From the NCBI GenBank assembly GCA_002791255.1, contig PFWS01000010.1, forward strand, positions 1-13,659: DNA of 13,659 nt, written 5' to 3'. The notes beneath the pieces were generated by a model. That model searched no databases. It worked only from the letters and a program-made list of their open reading frames with translations, and was not told where the DNA came from. The DNA is from Candidatus Uhrbacteria bacterium CG_4_9_14_3_um_filter_36_7 (GTDB taxonomy: Bacteria > Patescibacteriota > Patescibacteriia > UBA9934 > GWF2-40-263). How positions within the stretch are numbered: position 1 is the stretch's first letter; the number at the start of each line of letters is the position of its first letter. The position numbers were made by a program, and so were the translations under genes. Positions 1-9,100 of this stretch are shown piece by piece.

Positions 1-106
1 AACGATTATTATTCGGGATATGGAATCTGGTGCACAAGAAATTGTTGATAGTCAAAAAGTGATTGCTATTGTGAAAAAAAAATTGGGTTTTTCTATATCT
101 GCTTGA
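1..106 (+). CDS. hisS: Histidyl-tRNA synthetase, C-terminal end (partial)
   Basis: The last 34 codons of a gene entering from the left, read from base 2 and ending in TGA at 104-106. The peptide contains IIIRDMESGAQEIV and ends KKKLGFSISA. This resembles the final strand and helix of the HisRS anticodon-binding domain; the E. coli enzyme ends with a stretch like VVKDLRSGEQTAV followed by a helix and LLG. HisRS charges tRNA-His in the cytoplasm. The downstream neighbours are translation-related, which fits. Only the tail is visible, so another class IIa synthetase with the same anticodon-binding fold cannot be excluded. TGA as the stop agrees with the standard bacterial code. Confidence 0.6.
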   Translation, partial: TIIIRDMESGAQEIVDSQKVIAIVKKKLGFSISA

Positions 107-108
107 CA
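103..108 (+). promoter_or_regulatory. Possible -35 box (TTGACA) upstream of rpsU
   Basis: A perfect TTGACA overlaps the stop codon of the upstream gene and lies 58 bases before the rpsU start. At the ideal 17-18 base spacing the sequence (CAATTT or AATTTA near 126-132) is a poor -10 match. A better -10-like CATAAT at 150-155 is too far away. This may be chance in AT-rich DNA. Confidence 0.2.
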
Positions 109-165
109 AAACCTTATTTTTCTTTCAATTTATTGATCAATAAATAATTCATAATACGTTTCAAT

Positions 166-417
166 GTGATGGAAATTAAACGACGTAAAGGAGAAAGCTT
201 TGAAAGCCTTATTAGACGTTTTTCAAAGCGTGTCCAGCAAAGTGGAGTAATTTTACAAGTGCGAAAAATTCGTTTTCATGCAAAAAATGAAAATAAGAAC
301 GCCCAGCGCAAGCGTGCCCTTCGACGTCTTGAAATTTCAAGCAAACGAGATTGGCTTATTAAGACAGGTCGGGTTTCAGAAGAGGAATTTCAAGCATTTC
401 AACAACGACGCAAGTAA
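166..417 (+). CDS. rpsU: Small ribosomal subunit protein bS21
   Basis: 83 aa and very basic. The N-terminal strand EIKRRKGESFESLIRRF aligns with the bS21 signature (E. coli MPVIKVRENEPFDVALRRF). It is followed by SGVILQVRKIRFHAK, matching the GVLAEVRRREFYEK segment, and a long Arg/Lys-rich helix. bS21 binds the 30S platform near the 3' end of 16S rRNA and influences initiation. The C-terminal tail (KTGRVSEEEFQAFQQRRK) makes the protein longer than the 58-71 residues usual in model bacteria. The start is GTG at 166 or ATG at 169; the first gives exact length agreement with E. coli at the N-terminus. No Shine-Dalgarno is visible. The next gene, yqeY, starts 12 bases after the stop, and rpsU-yqeY adjacency is known in other bacteria. 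Confidence 0.93.
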   Translation: MMEIKRRKGESFESLIRRFSKRVQQSGVILQVRKIRFHAKNENKNAQRKRALRRLEISSKRDWLIKTGRVSEEEFQAFQQRRK

Positions 418-429
418 TTTTACGCTCCT

Positions 430-882
430 ATGTCATCTTTATTGCAGCAGCTTCACAAAGATCTTATTCAAGCAACGAAGCAGCGAGAAACGCAACGTCT
501 TTCAACGTTACGTTTGCTTAATGCTGCTTTAAAGAATAAACAAATTGAACAGCGTCATCCTTTGGAAGAAAATGAAATCCTTGCGGTCGTTCGCACACAA
601 ATAAAACAATTACAAGATTCATTGGAAATGGCTGAAAAAGCAAATCGAACTGATCTTGTTACGCGCGCACAGGAAGAGATAAATGTTTTACAAGAATATC
701 ATCCCAAACCATTAACTTCACAAGAGTTAGATCAGTTAGTACATGAGGTTTTTGATGAACTTGAAGTAAAGGGAAAAGAGGAAATGGGTAAAATAATGGG
801 AGTTGTCATGACAAGGGTGGCTGGTCGCTCAGATGGACGACAGATAAAACAAGCGGTTGAGCGGATGTTTTCCACTTTATGA
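430..882 (+). CDS. yqeY: YqeY/GatB-like tRNA amidotransferase-related protein
   Basis: 150 aa, the usual length for the YqeY family (related to the C-terminal region of GatB). The N-terminal helix SSLLQQLHKDLIQATKQRE and the RLSTLRLLNAALKN segment are family-typical. So is the C-terminal glycine motif region GKIMGVVMTRVAGRSDG (about residues 120-136), which matches the family pattern GKVMGxVMxxVxGRADG. The protein is predicted to be cytoplasmic and all-helical; its exact role is not settled, and the GatB similarity suggests a link with tRNA-dependent amidation or RNA binding. It follows rpsU closely and its TGA overlaps the next start by four bases (ATGA, 879-882), so the three genes look co-transcribed. 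Confidence 0.93.
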   Translation: MSSLLQQLHKDLIQATKQRETQRLSTLRLLNAALKNKQIEQRHPLEENEILAVVRTQIKQLQDSLEMAEKANRTDLVTRAQEEINVLQEYHPKPLTSQELDQLVHEVFDELEVKGKEEMGKIMGVVMTRVAGRSDGRQIKQAVERMFSTL

Positions 883-1262
883 TCAGATTAAAAAATCGGA
901 AGCGATTTTATGGATACGTTTTTGTATCCATGTTTTTTTTGTTATTCACAAAATCAGTCATTGCCTCTCAACTATTATTTGATGTTGAACCAGTAGTAAA
1001 TTCTTCTAGTTTATTTTTTGGATGGTTTGATGTTTCTCAAATAATTTATCCAGTAATGGAAATTTTTTTACGGATTTTGCGAATTGCCTCTGTACTTTTT
1101 GTAATTCTTTTTACCCGTGTGCTTTTAACAGGAGCTTTTAAGCATATGACATCGCGTGGAAAAAATGATGTAATTTCAGAGGGAAGACATCATATGGTTA
1201 AAGGGGCTTTTGGAATTATTATGATGCTCACCCTATTTGTAGTAGCCACCGTCGCCTTATAA
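879..1262 (+). CDS. Small two-TM T4SS-pilin-like membrane protein
   Basis: 127 aa. A predicted signal peptide (basic MIRLKNRKR, hydrophobic core, possible cleavage after VIA at about residue 29) is followed by a short exported segment. A first TM helix (about 58-85) starts with EIFLRILRIASVLFVILF; then come a charged loop (TSRGKNDVISEGRHH, about 91-105) and a second TM helix (about 108-126). This order is that of VirB2/TrbC-type pilins and of the T4SS_pilin family common in Patescibacteria. The core lines up with the hairpins of the next two genes (RIIRIILSVLGIV..YGG..GDTKR). It lacks the YGG and GGD glycine motifs those two keep, so it is a divergent member. The ATGA overlap with yqeY implies translational coupling. 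A terminator follows it. Whether it polymerises into a pilus cannot be judged from sequence. Confidence 0.85.
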   Translation: MIRLKNRKRFYGYVFVSMFFLLFTKSVIASQLLFDVEPVVNSSSLFFGWFDVSQIIYPVMEIFLRILRIASVLFVILFTRVLLTGAFKHMTSRGKNDVISEGRHHMVKGAFGIIMMLTLFVVATVAL

Positions 1263-1294
1263 CAAATAAGTTATCAATTTATTTAGACACAGCT

Positions 1295-1316
1295 CAGGGA
1301 CATTCCCTGTTTTTTT
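1295..1316 (+). terminator. Rho-independent terminator
   Basis: A perfect 6-bp stem, CAGGGA (1295-1300) with TCCCTG (1304-1309), around a three-base loop (CAT), followed immediately by seven T residues (1310-1316). It lies 32 bases after the pilin-like gene's stop and should end the upstream housekeeping transcript. The stem is short, but the T-run is directly attached. Confidence 0.7.
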
Positions 1317-1326
1317 GTGCTACAAT
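1297..1326 (+). promoter_or_regulatory. Sigma-70-type promoter of the surface-protein operon
   Basis: The -10 box TACAAT (1321-1326) is preceded by TGC, giving an extended -10. A weak -35 candidate, GGGACA (1297-1302), lies 18 bases upstream, inside the terminator hairpin. Transcription would begin near 1332-1334, leaving a leader of only about 10 bases before ATG 1344. This is the only good promoter candidate between the pilin-like gene and the large surface genes. Confidence 0.5.
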
Positions 1327-1343
1327 AAGGGCGCATTTTATTT

Positions 1344-3191
1344 ATGGAGGAAAAAAACATTTTTAAGGTGTTTGCAAATTCTGTCCTTGTTATAAAAAAG
1401 ACGCGATGGCGTACATTTTTTCGTTTTTTTATTTTTGTTGGGTTTATAGGTATTTTTTCGATGTTCGCTTTTCATCTGCAAGCTGCTGATACAACATCAT
1501 CGCTTGAGGAGGTGGGAGCACAAGTCGCCCTTGAGTCAAGTATTGGTGTTATTATTGCTCGGATCATTAGGATTATTTTAAGTGTTTTGGGAATTGTTAC
1601 AGTGTGTCTAATTATTTATGGAGGTTATTTATATCTTACGGCTCACGGGGATACAAAACGCACTGCACTTGCAAATCAGATTTTTAAAAATAGTGCTATT
1701 GGTCTTGTTATTATTCTTTCTTCTTATTCAATTGCTTCGTTTATTTTATCTAAACTACTTGAAGCTACCACAACTAGTTCTATTACAAGTAGTCAAGGTG
1801 CTTATACTAATGAACCACTTTCTTCTGCTCTTGGATCAGGTATCCTTGAAACACATTATCCAGCACGAAATGCCCTAGATATTCCAAGAAATACTAATAT
1901 CATCGTTACTTTTAAAGTCCCTATAGACCCAACTTCTTTTATTGAAGGATATAGTGAAGATCAACCAGAAGGAAATGGTTTAAATACAAAAAGTGTTTTT
2001 ATTTATGAAACCCTTAAGGGAAAAGAAAGCGCCTTAAGTTCAGAAGAAGTTGCAGTTATTATAGATGAAACAGGCACAACTGTTGTTTTTGATCCACTGC
2101 CACTACTTGGAAATTCACAGACAGATACTAATTATACTGTTCTTTTAACTTCTCAAATTCAAACCGCTGATGGAGAATCTGCTTTTACTGGTTCGCAGGC
2201 AGATGGATATGCCTGGACATTTGAAGTTTCAACCGAAGTGGATTTGACTCCTCCACAAATTACTTCTGTTATTCCAAAACCATCATCGAGTCCATACGAT
2301 CGTAATATTATTATTCAAGTCAATTTTAATGAAGCAATTGATCCTATCTCTTCAACAGGAACTTATGATTTATCGAATGGAAAAACATTTACTCATTTAG
2401 AAATAGTTCAAGGAGATGAAAATATTACAGGGACTTTTTCTATAAGCAATAATTACAAAACCATTGAATTTATAACTAAAGATGCGTGCGGAAAAGATCC
2501 TTGCGGAGAAACCATTTATTGTTTACCTTCACTTGCCAATATACAGGCGTTTGTCCATGCTGCTCAAGTAGGAGCAGATGTACCTCAGGCAATTTTATAT
2601 GGTAATGGGTATAATGGAGTGGTAGATGTAGCTGGGAATTCACTTGATGGAAATGGCGATGGAAAAGCTCAGGGAAAAGCGGATGATGAGATTCAAGGCA
2701 ATGATGATTATACCTGGAGTTTTTCCACATCAAATACAATTAATTTAACTGTTCCTAAAATTATTCAAATTTCTCCAACTCTTTTTGAGGGTGATGTTGA
2801 TTTAGATAAACAAGTTGAACTCATGTTTAGTACGCAAATGCGATCCTCAACTCTTAATAGTGAAAATATTAAACTTGTTCCTGATCATGATCAGAGTTTG
2901 TGGTACAACATTTCTCAAGAGCTTTTAAGTGATGAAGATCAGACGAATTTTTGGACAAATGCTTCTATTTCCCACGCATTATTTTGGGAAAGCACAGATG
3001 AAATGCTTTATTATTATTACCCAGTGATTACTCAAGCAGTTGAAAGTGCTTATCAGATTTGTCTATATCCTTCTAATGGGCCTGTTCAGAGTGAAGCTAT
3101 GCCATGTGGAGATTCAACAGCCCCTTATTGTTGTAATGGCAAAAGTTCAATCACTCCTTGTTCAACAAAATCAGGAACCACTTTACCCTAA
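1344..3191 (+). CDS. Pilin-hairpin-anchored surface protein with Big_5 Ig-like domains
   Basis: 615 aa. A long basic N-terminus and hydrophobic stretch (about 22-46, possible cleavage near LQA, residue 47) form a signal peptide. A VirB2-like hairpin follows: TM1 about 74-97 ending IIYGGYLYL, loop HGDTKRTALANQIFKN, TM2 about 118-138. The exported part has three SbsA-like Ig (Big_5) domains. The first is about 168-297 (HYPARNALDIPRNTNIIVTF to WTFEVST), the second 301-463 (TPPQITSVIPKP to YTWSFST), the third 468-580 (VPKIIQISPTLFEGDVDL, then FSTQM). The second holds an Asp/Asn/Gly-rich loop (LDGNGDGKAQG) that could bind calcium. A short Cys-rich tail (CGD..PYCCNGK..C) ends the protein. No catalytic motif is seen. 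The start is uncertain: ATG 1344 has almost no leader, while GGAGG at 1346-1350 lies 8 bases before an in-frame ATT at 1359. It is probably co-transcribed with the next gene, which starts 3 bases after its stop. Confidence 0.9.
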   Translation: MEEKNIFKVFANSVLVIKKTRWRTFFRFFIFVGFIGIFSMFAFHLQAADTTSSLEEVGAQVALESSIGVIIARIIRIILSVLGIVTVCLIIYGGYLYLTAHGDTKRTALANQIFKNSAIGLVIILSSYSIASFILSKLLEATTTSSITSSQGAYTNEPLSSALGSGILETHYPARNALDIPRNTNIIVTFKVPIDPTSFIEGYSEDQPEGNGLNTKSVFIYETLKGKESALSSEEVAVIIDETGTTVVFDPLPLLGNSQTDTNYTVLLTSQIQTADGESAFTGSQADGYAWTFEVSTEVDLTPPQITSVIPKPSSSPYDRNIIIQVNFNEAIDPISSTGTYDLSNGKTFTHLEIVQGDENITGTFSISNNYKTIEFITKDACGKDPCGETIYCLPSLANIQAFVHAAQVGADVPQAILYGNGYNGVVDVAGNSLDGNGDGKAQGKADDEIQGNDDYTWSFSTSNTINLTVPKIIQISPTLFEGDVDLDKQVELMFSTQMRSSTLNSENIKLVPDHDQSLWYNISQELLSDEDQTNFWTNASISHALFWESTDEMLYYYYPVITQAVESAYQICLYPSNGPVQSEAMPCGDSTAPYCCNGKSSITPCSTKSGTTLP

Positions 3192-3194
3192 AGT

Positions 3195-6100
3195 ATGTTA
3201 TCTTTTTTTCAAAAGTCTATACGTTTATGGCTGGGAGGATTAGCTATTTTGATCACTTTCTTAGCTGTATTTTCAAGTACAAGTGTTTTCGCCCAAACTA
3301 TTGAACCAAGTGAAACATTTGGATCTATTTCAGGCGAAACATTTGCAAACATAGCTGGATTTGGTACTGAAAGTCTAACGGTTATAATTGCGCGAATTAT
3401 TCGGGTATTTCTTGGATTTCTAGGTGTTATTGCTGTTCTTTTTATTTTATATGGAGGGCTTAAATGGATGATTTCTGGTGGAGATACTAATAAGGTACAA
3501 AAAGCACGAGCGATTTTAATCAATGCAGTTATTGGACTTGTTATTGTTTTAAGTTCGTATGCAATTGCTCAATTTGTGATTGATCGACTCACCCAAGCGG
3601 TTGGCGGCACACTTACAGAAGCAACAACTAGTGATACATATACATCAGATACAGGTGATCCATCAGAATTATTTGTTTTGCGTTCGGTTAATACAGATTG
3701 TTCATCAATTCGAAATCTTGTTTTGCAATTTGTTTTTAGTCAATCGGTTTCTTTAAGTAGTCTTGAAATACCCGGAGCAATCATAATTTCGAAAAAAGAA
3801 GGCCTTGCAATTGAAGGGACTTGGCAGGTAGAAAAAAATAAAGCTTTATTTACTCCAAATACTCCATGTGGACAAGATTATCCAGATACTTTTTGTTTTG
3901 ATGCGGACACTAATTATAAAATTAGTTTAGATGCAAGTCTTCTTAAAAGTACAAAAGGGGCATCTCTAGAGTGCACAACGATTTATCCTTGCTCCTATGA
4001 ATTTCTTACAGGAACCGATATTGATTTAAATACACCTGTATTATCCATGACGTCTCCGGTTGATAATGGATCGGTTTATGCAAATAGTACAGAATTATTG
4101 CAAGCGTTTACTCAAGATGATGCAGGCGTTTCTTCAGTTGATTTTTATTTAGAGTCTGATGTGCTTGTAAGTGTTGGACTTGACCAGAGTCTTGCGGGAA
4201 CCGTGGCTCAAGAAAATTATTTTGAACAGATATGGGAAACTAATGGATATGTAAGCAATCAATCTTATACTGTTTGGGCAAAAGGATTAGATTGTTCAGG
4301 TAATGAAGGTATCTCGCCAAAAATAGAAGTAATAATGCGTTCGCCTAATTGCGATAATGGGGTAGAGGATGCTGGCGAGCCTTATAAGGAAGCGGGTATT
4401 GATTGTGGTGGAGAAGGTGAATATTATTGTGGACTTTGTTCGGGTGAGAGTTGTACCACAGACACAGAATGCGCTTCTGGTAATTGTGAAGAAGGGGTAT
4501 GTGTAAACCAAGCTATTATTAAACAAATTTCTCCAGATAATGGGGCGATTGGAAATTTTATTACGATCTCAGGTGATGGGTTTGGAAATGAATCTGGGAA
4601 GCTCATTCTTCTTGGTGATCCACAAGATAGTGCAGACGATATAATCCACGAACCAACATCCTCTTGTGGAGATGAAGCTTGGTCAGATAACCAAGTTATT
4701 ATTGAACTCAAAGAAGGTTCAGTAAGTGGACCGATTGAAATACAGACAAATGAAGGATTTATTGATCGAAGTAATGATACCACTGGCCCTGTGTTAAGTG
4801 ATTTTGTTGTAAATCAAACAGTTCGTCCAGGAATTTGTGCTATTCGTCCAGACGAAACACAAGCCCAATCTCTTGTTATAGTTATGGGGAATAATTTTGG
4901 TAATGAACAAAATGGAGCTGCTTACTATATTGGATCAACAGAGGCATCAAGCTATGATCAATGGAAAACTAATGAATTTGGTGCCACCATACCTGTTTTA
5001 ACAAGTGGAAAGTATGAAACCCAGGTGTTTATTGGATCATCTGATAATCGACAAGGATCAAATAAAGTTGCTTTGATTATTAATGATTCCCTTGAGTCGC
5101 AAGAGGCTCCTCAAATTATTTCTGTTGATTCAGGTATAAAGCGTTGTTCCGTTTCCGGAGTCATTTGTGCGATTGATGATGATTGCACTAGGCAAGATGA
5201 AACATGTATTGAGGCCAAACAGAGTGGTCCGCGTGGACAATATCTCACTCTTTATGGATCAAATTTTGGAACATCGATTGGAACAGTTCGTTTTCAAAAT
5301 AAAGAAACTCAAGAAAATGCTTTAGGAGATACTGATTTTCCAGATATTTGTGAAGCGTCTTATTGGCAAGATGATCGGATTATCATACAAGTACCCGAAT
5401 ATCTTTCAGATGATTCTTCTATACCTGTGTCTACAGGAATCTATAATCTTTGGGTAGTTCGTACTCAAGACAGTATGGTTTCGAATACTGTTGATTTTAC
5501 TGTTGTTGATGGAAAAGCTGGGCCAAATATTTGTAAAATTGAACCTTCATCTGGTCCTGTTGGAACACAGGTTAAGATTTATGGAGAAGGTTTTGAAAAA
5601 CAAGCAGGAGAAGTAATATTTTATGAAAATGAACAAGTTTCTCCATCAGTTTGGACTGATACACTTATTGAAGGAACAAAAGAAGATCCTCTTTTGGTTC
5701 CTGAGAGCGCAAAAACCGGCCCTATATTTGTCTCACGTGATTTTGATGGACTTTCTTCTAATTCTATTAATTTTTTGATTGGTATTTGTAATCAAGATTT
5801 TGCTTGTGAAATAGGTAGTGAATGTTGTACAGATGGAACATGTCGTTTACAAGGAACTTGTGAAGAAAGCACAAATCCGATTTCTCATTACGCTTATTAT
5901 TTTTCAACAGGCCCTATTCCAGAGACTCCACAAATAGTAGTTGCTTGTACTGAAGGAATTATTTCTCCTTCACCATGGGAGGGGTATAAAGATGGAGATA
6001 GTGTTTGTGTTGATGCAGTTGTTACAGCCACTTTTTCAACTGACATGGATCAGGCAAGTCTTAATCAAGATACAATACGTGTAGAAAAATGTTTAAATGA

Positions 6101-9100
6101 TGCTTGCACAGATACTCAAGAAGTTATCCCACAAGGATCTCCATTTGTTTCTGATTCATCTTATGGAAAAAATAGTAAATTCACCTGGATACCAGAGAGT
6201 GATTTTTCTCCTTCAAGTCTTTATCAAGTAACTTTACGTGCAGGAGAAGAAATAGGAAAATCTATTCGAAGCGAACAGGGTGTTTTTCTTGAAAGTGATT
6301 ATCAGTGGGAATTTGAAACCGCTTCAGTGGATAGTCATTGTCAAATTGGAAATATACTTGTTTCACCAGATACCTATACAGCAACAGAAAAAAATGAATA
6401 TATTTCTTATCTTTCTGAACCAACAGCTGCGGAAAATGCATGTGTAGTGCTTAATTGTACGAATTATGATTGGGCATGGAATTCAAGTAATCCATCACGC
6501 GCTTCTCTTGCAACAGATTTACAAAAACTTTGTGCAGCTCAAGCACAGGCACTTTTAGAAACTCCTGCTGGTCAGCCTGTTTATATAAATTCTTCTATTG
6601 AAAGCTTAGGTAAAACAGGAACCGGAGAACTTACGATTAATTTTTCCGATCCAACCATTACGGATTATTGGCCAAACTGTTCTTTTGTTTGTGTGAACGC
6701 GTCTTTAGGGGCTGAATTTAATACCTCCATGTCTATTGATACCACAGCATCTCAAGATATCATTCAACTTTATGAATGTGTTTTGGCGGATGAACTGTGT
6801 GTTAGTGGCTACACAGAGGTTCCAATAGAAAAAGTCATTTATGATCCTAGTTCCTATCGGCTTACCGCAAGCACTTATGATCTTAAACCAAATACCTATT
6901 ATCGGGTGATTATTTCTGGAGATATTGAAACAGAAAGTGGTGTGGCTCTTTCTGCTTCAGGAGCCAATTATGGTAATGATTTTTCTTGGCGATTCAAAAC
7001 AAAAAATGATGGACTTCCATGTGCAATTGATCGAATTGAAATTTCACCTGAAGAAGCAACCGCTACTGTGATTGGACAAAAGCAAGATTTTTATGCCTAT
7101 CCATTTGGAGAGGAAGATGAATGTGAAGCAACAGGACAAATGTTACAGGCACAAGATTATACTTGGTCTTCTTGGACAGCTACCGATACCCCCGACCTTG
7201 TCCAAAGTGTTGATGTTGCTGATCTTTATCTTAATGGATCTATTCTTTTAAATGAGAATTTACCAAATACTTGTAATGCATCATGTCTTCACACAGGATC
7301 ATTGCCACTTGTAGCTGTTTGTGGAGACGGCATTCTTTATAAAAATACAGAAGATTGTGATGATGGAAATACTATTTCAGGAGATGGGTGTTCTTCGGTT
7401 TGTCTGACTGAAGCAACCACCACCTGTTCTACACCAACGGATAGAAATTGTTGTGGAAATCAGATTTTAGAAGGAAGGGAAGAATGTGATGATGGAAATA
7501 CTATTTCAGGAGATGGGTGTTCAGACGGATGTCTAAATGAAGGTTCAATAGCAGTAAGTACAGTGGTTAAAAATATTGTATGTGGAAACGCAAGCATTGC
7601 TTATAGTAGTCTTTATGGGGGAGAGGAGTGTGATGATGGAAATACTATTTCAGGAGATGGGTGCAGTGCGGTTTGTCTACGTGAAGGATCAATATCAATA
7701 GCCGAAGTTCAAGCTGTGTGTGGAAATACTAAAAAAGAACTAGGTGAGGATTGTGATGATGGAAATACTATTTCAGGAGATGGATGCAGTGCGGTTTGTC
7801 TACGTGAAGGATCATCGCTTGATTATAGTAGCCCATCAGTTTGTGGAAATGGTGGAGAACCAGAGATGGGTGAGGATTGTGATGATGGAAATACTATTTC
7901 AGGAGATGGGTGTTCTTCCAAGTGTCTTTTAGAAGGTTCTTCTTTTGCTTATGAAACTATTTCTCTTTGTGGTGATGGGGTGATTGGTACTGGAGAAGAA
8001 TGTGATGCTACCACAGGAGGGACAGATATTGCCCCATATACCATTTCCATTATTACTAATAATGCTCCTCAAGAAGTGACAGCCTCTAAATCTTCAGAAG
8101 CGATTTCTAAAATACAAGCAACTTCCTCAGATGTTACAGGCGATGCATTACTTACCCTTGAATGTGCTTGTTCAACTGATGCGATGTGTGAAGATATTTA
8201 TTCATTTGGGTGTGGATTTGCAACAGGTTGTTGTTATAAACGTCCAGAAGTTTTAGAAATACAGCCGCAGATGGGAACCAATGATGTGTGTCGCAATACA
8301 GCTATTTGGGTTGCTTTTGATCAAAACATGGATAGTAAAACATTTTCATCGATTACCCTTGAGGTTCTTTCAAATGATCAGGGGCTTATTGATGAAATAA
8401 ATTGTCCTTATGTCTTAACTCAAGCCACGGATGCAGCGCCCGGTTCATTACTTGGAAAAGTTTGGTTGTGGATAAAAAACATGATTCCATTTTTATTTTC
8501 AAATTCTGTAGAAGCAGCTCAGAAGAGTTGTATTGTTCCGGTTGAATATACAAGCGAGAGTTTTGGTGATGGAATGAAAATTTCTTTAAAACTTTCAGAA
8601 GCGCTCCTTGCTAATCACGAGTATCGTCTTATAATTCAGGGCGATGGAGATGATCTTTCTGATGGTACAGCACAAGGGATCACAAGCACTTCAGGTGTTG
8701 GAATAGCATCTTCAATTACCACTTCTACTTTTACTACTGGCAGCGATGTTTGCAATTTAGATTATGTACAATATGTACAAGTAGAGGATCAAGGAAAAAT
8801 AAATATAACTAGTGAATTTGAAGATTTAAGCCCCAGATATTTTAGTGAAAAAGACGAAACCCACGCAGTAGTTGCAAGTACTTATTCCCTTGAAGGATCT
8901 ACTTACAAGGAAATTCAACCGATTGATGGGGTTTATAATTGGTCTTGGAGTGGTACAGATTCAAGTTCGGGTGTTTCTTTTGGATGGGGTACCACACTTT
9001 CCGGTGATACAGATGCCATTGTAGTTGAAGATGTTGACATATCAAATACACTTGCCAAAGCAACAGGCAAAAATGGAACTGAGCGTATTTTGGCGCAAGC

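Noticed and set aside
133..140. Palindrome TTGATCAA before rpsU as an operator.
   Set aside because: An 8-base palindrome is expected by chance in AT-rich DNA and no partner site or regulator is seen.
104..882. Possible recoding of TGA as glycine (code 25).
   Set aside because: TGA ends the HisRS-like and YqeY frames at the expected family lengths, and no in-frame TGA occurs in the surface genes.
2476..2739. Minus-strand open frames here and at 3209-3523, 4424-4783, 9649-9882, 10996-11355, 11899-12120 and 12626-12811.
   Set aside because: All lie antisense to well-supported coding sequence, show no domain pattern and have His/Leu/Tyr-rich composition typical of reverse-strand shadows.
3150..3230. 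The 615-aa and 3,236-aa genes might be one gene split by a frameshift.
   Set aside because: The second gene begins with its own complete signal peptide and hairpin, repeating the plan of the first, so they are separate genes.
7356..7912. Regular 35-bp direct repeats could be read as a CRISPR array.
   Set aside because: Spacing is 123-144 bases, all multiples of three, the repeats lie in frame within a long ORF and encode a known Cys-rich motif, and no cas gene is near.
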